Shown here in pieces: positions 58,905 to 64,000 of a stretch of 64,000 nucleotides of DNA. The notes below the pieces were generated by a model. The model had not been told where the DNA came from, did no database searches, and saw only the letters and a list, made by a program, of their open reading frames with translations. The position numbers and the translations under genes are program-made. The first letter of the stretch is position 1. Each line of letters opens with the position of its first letter. Origin of the DNA: Antedon mediterranea (Eukaryota; Echinodermata; Crinoidea; Comatulida; Antedonidae); contig NC_092672.1 in NCBI RefSeq assembly GCF_964355755.1, forward strand, positions 32,982,501-33,046,500. Direction: 5' to 3'.

Positions 58905-58910
58905 AATAAA
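58905..58910 (+). terminator. Polyadenylation signal AATAAA of the hyaluronidase gene
   Basis: AATAAA lies 66 bp after the stop codon TGA (58,837-58,839) and is followed by another AATAAAA-like word. Position and motif fit a poly(A) signal. Confidence 0.55.
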
Positions 58911-60400
58911 ATAAAAATGGAGAAAATCATTGTTTATATAAATACTAGATACATCATTTTAATTAAATACAAACAATATTTTCTTTAACACAAGAAATAA
59001 ATATTTTATTTGAATTATGAATAAAAGAAAATAAAAGGAATGCTTTATTTGTTGTCGTACACTGTTTACAACGTTAACTATATAACCTATGATTCAGTTT
59101 GTCACATGTGATGAATATGTGATGGTGTATCAAAAAACTTTCCTAAATACATTGAGAACTGAACTGAACTCTCTTGTATATAACATACAAACTATTCACA
59201 TTATTTTAATTCATTGTGCACAAGCAAGCTGGACACAGCTTTGGCAGACTCAGGTCCAACAATACAATGTGTGCAGGTCATAGGTCATTGTATTTTCAAA
59301 TCTTAGAGTTTACTTTCTTATTTTAAAATATAGTTTTAAATTAGATAAAATATTTAAAGGTACAGTACAATGACTGGAATGAATAATTAGCATCATGTGA
59401 GCCAATTTCACGGCCAATATCTTCCGATTGCTATTCCATTTCATCCGGATGTCTAAAAATGACAATTGAAAAAAGAACGACTTCCACGTCCGAGATGACA
59501 CCACAAGCGCATTTTAATTCCTCTAGGAAGTGGCGGGTACCAGTACTTCAATCAATTGGAACTGTTTCTACTTCCTATGGGAATGTATTTATAGATGATG
59601 TCATTGTTATGTAATTTGGTCAATGCCATATGCATAACTTTTATTCGAAATTAGTTTTCAAATAAATGTTGCGATTTATGAATCTGTAAAGTATATACAA
59701 AAGTAAAATCATAAATCTTTATGGATAAAATAAGTATGACGTGATTAAGAACCTTCACCTCCCTCAGGAAAAGGGTGAGCATCCTAACTATTAGACCACA
59801 AGGGAACTTGATTATATAGGTCAAATGTACTGCAGGAGACATGGTTTATCATGCAGACAAGATGGCCACAAGGACTTTGAACATGTCTCTGGAAGAAGTG
59901 AGTAAGCTAGGCCTAGGTAAACATATTGTGACGTAACGGCTATGCATGCTCACTGGCTAAACCGAGGGGCCCCAGAACTTAAAAGAGGCCCGCAGAGCAT
60001 GAGCAGTCCCAATGCAACTACCCAGCATTTAATTGGCGGTTTAGGAGTGCTAACCCAGGGCCTTTCTCCCTGCGTTACACCATTTCTGGGTCCACTCGTA
60101 CTCCCCATTTAGATTGTGTTCTCAAATACAATGCTTTATTTCTTCATTCACTCGTTATATAAATGGGTACTGTATCAGAATATCTGGAAGTAAGAATGAT
60201 GTAGCCACAAGAAATAAAGTTGGTCCGGTTTTCGCAAGAAAAAGTGGGTCAGGTTTAAACCTTACCAACCACAATTAGCCACGATACTTATTAAACAAAG
60301 TAAAGTACCAGATACACACAAATAAATTCAATATATTACAAAAATGTGTTACATTGGTCCGAATGTGTCAAAGTGTTATCAATGTAAAATCTTGTATAGT
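58911..60400. other. Intergenic; one tRNA-like relic
   Basis: No coding exon is recognised. On the minus strand about 59,813-59,750 reads 'TCCCTTGTGGTCTAATAGTT' and 'AGGATGCTCACC', a tRNA-like 5' half with an A box. The T-arm is lost, so it is a pseudogene or SINE head. Confidence 0.45.
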
Positions 60401-60407
60401 TTATACA

Positions 60408-60569
60408 GTCAACTCTCCCAATACCGGACACCTTTGGGCTGGCCAAATATGTCTGGTTTTCTGAAAAGTCTGGTATTCAGAAATGAATTTGGGACTGTTT
60501 GGACCTCACAAAACGTCTATTATTGGAGATTTTCCGGTTTTCAGAGAGTCCGGTATTGGGAGTGTTGAC
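60408..60569. mobile_element. MITE with GTCAACTCTCCCAATACCGG ends
   Basis: The left end 'GTCAACTCTCCCAATACCGG' pairs with 'TCCGGTATTGGGAGTGTTGA' plus C. Internal text 'CACCTTTGGGCTGGCC' recurs at 25,382-25,492. The ends resemble pogo/Tigger-derived miniatures; that link is inference. Confidence 0.7.
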
Positions 60570-61436
60570 TTTAATTGTAACACAAAGAGCGCGTTATCTC
60601 TTTACATTACACCGTGAAAAACTAGCATGATTAAAAAATAAAAACATTTTGTTACATGTGAATCGGGTATAAGTGGTCTTTTTTATGCTTATCCAAACCA
60701 CTACAAATAAGGTAGATTCCTTCCCTGATTCTATTAGTCATTTTTTAAACAGAATACTTATATATTTTTAACCAAATTACTTATTCAGTAAGGAGACACT
60801 TGTCCAGGCTAAAATTCCAAGACTAGACCAGAAGGAAGTGGTTTAGATTTTAGTTCATACTTTTGAATACAATAGGGATGAGTGAATTTAGACAATTACA
60901 CATTAGTGGTGTTAATTTCAGGCTGTTCCAGGAAATATACTTGCACCCTCTACTCCATATGTTGAGATAAATCTAAAATACAGAACAGGTTGCCTGAATC
61001 CAGGAATGAAATGGAAGAAAAATGTAGCGATGGCAGTGCAGGATGTTTGTAAATATTGGGGGTTAGGGATAGCGTTCTGGGGAGGGGGTGAAAGGAGAGA
61101 TGGTGGAGTTTTTTCAAGGTTTGAATAGGATGAAACACCATGAGAAACTTAGCCCCTTATCGCACCTTGTTAGGGGTGAGAAAACACCCCTCCATCACGG
61201 TTAGAGAGATACTATACAACGTACAACATGTTTGAATTCAATTATGTATTTGATTTTGTGATGCATGTGTGCTTGTTTTTATATATTTTGGCAAATTGTC
61301 AAGGATAACTATAAGCAAATTCATTCACTATTCTTCTTAAAGGTGGCAATCCTGTTCACAAGACAAACATATACACAAGATGCTCTACATGGGAGTGGAG
61401 TTGCAATTTGTTTGAAACAAAATCCTGACATACTAC
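60570..61436. other. No gene recognised
   Basis: Plain intergenic sequence with a G-rich patch at about 61,060-61,095. Nothing is supported. Confidence 0.4.
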
Positions 61437-61437
61437 A

Positions 61438-61502
61438 GGCTTGAACCCAGAACCCTTGGCTTGGTAGCCAAGCATCATGACCACCAAGCCACAACTCTAC
61501 TA
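61438..61502 (-). pseudogene. tRNA-like sequence (probable SINE head)
   Basis: The minus strand reads 'GTTGTGGCTTGGTGGTCATG' (A-box-like), an inverted CTTGGC/GCCAAG pair around a short loop, and 'GGTTCTGGGTTCAAGCC' (B-box-like). Stems are not canonical, so this is a tRNA-derived repeat rather than a working tRNA. Confidence 0.5.
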
Positions 61503-61514
61503 CACTTTATGTGT

Positions 61515-61763
61515 TAAGCCTGGTTTCCATAAAATCGCTACACGACAGAGCGTAGCGATTTTATGGAAACGCTAGAATTTATCGGGGATCTAGTACGCGA
61601 GCGCTAAATATTCTTAGGTACGCGTAACGATTCATCGCCGACACAATCGGCAAAGTTGAACATGGTTGAACTTTGCCAATTTGACTGCAATGAATCGGGG
61701 AGCCTTCTCGATTGCGTCGGCGACATCTGTGCGTGTAGCGATTTTAATGGAAACCAGGCTTTA
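61515..61763. mobile_element. MITE with TAAGCCTGGTTTCCAT ends
   Basis: 'TAAGCCTGGTTTCCATAAAA' plus TCGCTACACG is mirrored by 'CGTGTAGCGATTTTAATGGA' plus AACCAGGCTTTA. A second inner hairpin (ATCGCTACACGACAGAGCGTAGCGAT) lies at the left. In the centre, 'CGCCGACACAATCGG' and 'GATTGCGTCGGCG' also pair. Confidence 0.8.
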
Positions 61764-62837
61764 CAAAATACAAACAATATACATTTTTTTTCATTTCATG
61801 TAACACTTTATTTTCATATAAAATAGTATGAAGTATTTGGTATATTTTGTATGTATGATATAGGAATATAAAGCAGTGGATCCAATTCATTCTAAAAATC
61901 ACCAAGTCTTCGACGGAATAATAATAATAATTATCAACAAATTTACAAATTTTCAAATAAAATTCTAGCAAGTTTTAAACATGCTACTTGTTAATATTCT
62001 GTAATTCCATATTTTAAATATTCTACTATCCAAGTTTGAAAAATTATTCATACCACCACAAAATAATGAAAACAAAATCTATATCTCTGTGATAACACAA
62101 CAAGTACCGGTATTGATAAATTAGCACACATCAAAATTACACGCATTTAAAAAAACGCATATCATATATTAAACCTGCATGCATACACGCAGAAAATCTT
62201 CCCTTCAATTGCCATAGAAATTTCTTAAAAAATTAATTATTTATTATTTTTAGTTCACTAATAATGCAAACCCCATCCCTACGTTGTGGTCCCAACCAAA
62301 TCTCAAAATCATTGTAATTAATCAGATTTTTTAACTTAGTATTTAATACAATATTAAAGAATGTGGCACTGTACGATATAAACCGCAATGTGAAATTCAC
62401 ATTGTGGTTCAAGAGAATTTAATTTGGCCATCCAAACAGGCAACAGACATTGGCCAACAGTCAGGTTATCAGTAGTTTTTGCAGGGACTTTGCACTTTTG
62501 CATGTTAGCGCAAGAGCATTTAGAAGTTACGCACACTTGTCGTTTGATAAATTTAGTAAACGCAAAACCAACTCTCCTTTTTTTCATCTACAGTAGACTT
62601 TTCGTCCCATAGTTACTTTCAAACAAGGTAAATAAAGAAGATTTACTTATTTCCTAAATGTGTCTTTTAGCCACTATATTCATGCTATTATGTTCATGGT
62701 AAAAAACTTATTCAAATACAAAACAACTAAAGGGAAAAAATGATTAATTTAAAGGAATGTTTAAATGGAAATAAATGTTCATTTTATAAATTGGAACATA
62801 TACATTTTAGTTTGCTACATCTGATTAGTCAATTGCA
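61764..62837. other. No gene recognised
   Basis: AT-rich intergenic DNA with no supported feature. Confidence 0.4.
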
Positions 62838-63165
62838 GCTTCCTTGACCAATCATGTGTACTGTTAGATGATCTATTGACCAATCATGTGTACTGTTAGA
62901 TGATCTATTGACCAATCATGTGTACTGTTAGATGATCTATTGACCAATCATGTATGCTGTTTCATGATTCAACTATTGACCAATCATGTTTTTTGTTTCA
63001 TGATTCAAATACTGACCAATCATGTTTTTTGTTTCATGATTTAACTATTGACTAATCATGTATGCGGTTTTATGATTCAACTACTGACCAATCATGTTTT
63101 TTGTTTCATGATTTAACTATTGACCAATCATGTATGCTGTTTAAAATGATTCAATTATTGATCAA
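62838..63165. repeat. 32- to 36-bp minisatellite of TGACCAATCATG units
   Basis: About nine units start with TTGACCAATCATGT. The first three are 32-bp and identical ('GTACTGTTAGATGATCTA'). The later ones are longer variants with 'TTTCATGATTCAACTA'. The shared word ACCAATCATG resembles the central block of the ACGCAACG MITEs, so the array may have grown from one. Confidence 0.88.
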
Positions 63166-64000
63166 TGATAAGAATTGAACTTGAAAAAAAAAATGGAAGT
63201 TCTTTTTAACTAAATAATATATACACAATATCTTTAGAAATAAGTTAAAAAATTTAGACAGATTTAAGTAACAAACTTTTACTAGAAGTAGGTGTGTTTA
63301 TACCAGATGCCTACACCCATACTAAACCTTTAGAAAATATTGGGGTAGTGTTATTATAGTATGATTAAAGTATACCATACATATTACATTCCAGAGAAAT
63401 GAATTCCCTTGCATACTTGATGATAAAGAATATTTTGATTGCACCAATCAAGGAAAAGGGCGCTGGAGCATAACAAACATCTGCACATGCTCACAAACAA
63501 ACTACAACTACATTTCATCCCGTCATAATTCCATTTTTTTTGTAAGCATGTGTGTAGATATTTGCTACGCTTCAGTGCTTCTTAGATTTCAGAGCTATAT
63601 AGTGCAAACGAAAAAGTACTTTTTATATTCATCATTTAACAAACTATCAAACAATTCTATTTAACATTTATACCTTAGTACAATCGTACTAACAACTAAA
63701 TAAATACATATATATGGAAAACACTTTATTTACAGTCCTAATATAAAATACAATTTAACTATCCTGTTCCTACAAAAAAAAATTGTTTTAAAGCACCATT
63801 GAAATCATATTTCTATTTGATTCAAAATTTGTTTTGATAAGGCTTGTTATCGTAAGCCATACTAAACATTACAACTGAAAAGAAGTTTATTTATAATGAA
63901 ATAATTTAACTAAATTAAATTTTATTTGTTCTTGTCATTCTGAGGTGAGCTAGATGGGTGCACTTCAAGCCATTGGCTAAGCTCAAGTCTCGACCTCAGA
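63166..64000. other. No gene recognised
   Basis: AT-rich sequence to the window end with no supported coding exon or repeat. Confidence 0.4.

Overview
This is an AT-rich animal nuclear sequence. The genes have many exons with GT-AG introns. Short inverted-repeat transposons are abundant and AGGCCTA-type words occur in several places. The gene set (TMCO4/DUF726, a ZNF362/ZNF384/rotund-type zinc-finger protein, a GH56 hyaluronidase, a two-RRM protein) suits a bilaterian. The repeat-rich, low-GC, compact-intron style suggests a marine invertebrate deuterostome such as an echinoderm, but that placement is inference and low confidence.

Layout. 1-12,000: no convincing gene. It holds a foldback element made of repeated CCAAAATACG words (about 1,308-2,505), many copies of a TGGTTCCCACTAG..ACGCAACG MITE family, other small inverted-repeat elements, a LINE/SINE-like 3' tail and a 30-bp minisatellite (about 11,418-11,925). 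12,718-18,022 (minus): a zinc-finger transcription factor in three coding exons. 18,000-30,900: intergenic, with MITEs, a large hairpin element containing a perfect 22-bp stem (24,357-24,410), a 1.65-kb transposon with 'TAA' flanks (26,063-27,713) and an 800-bp foldback element of TTGCGCAA palindromes (28,999-29,798). 30,952-37,308 (plus): a lysine-rich two-RRM protein in six coding exons. 38,558-43,319: a 4.8-kb foldback element with about 1-kb arms and an almost identical internal 1.59-kb tandem duplication. 46,841-52,952 (minus): a TMCO4 homologue in twelve coding exons with a long acidic N-terminal extension. 54,230-55,190: a 5'-truncated LINE relic. 55,667-58,839 (plus): a GH56 hyaluronidase. 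58,900-64,000: repeats only.

The strongest observation is at 55,722-56,587. A second copy of the TTGCGCAA foldback element sits inside the signal-peptide codons of the hyaluronidase gene, flanked by a GTAA duplication. Removing the element and one GTAA would put the two halves back in frame; as written, the reading frame stops inside the element. The window therefore seems to carry a recent, probably disruptive, insertion of an unusual foldback family into a conserved secreted-enzyme gene.

The four genes show no operon-like or pathway link. Exon boundaries were assigned by matching GT/AG signals, codon phase and family-like protein sequence. No transcript data or database search was available.
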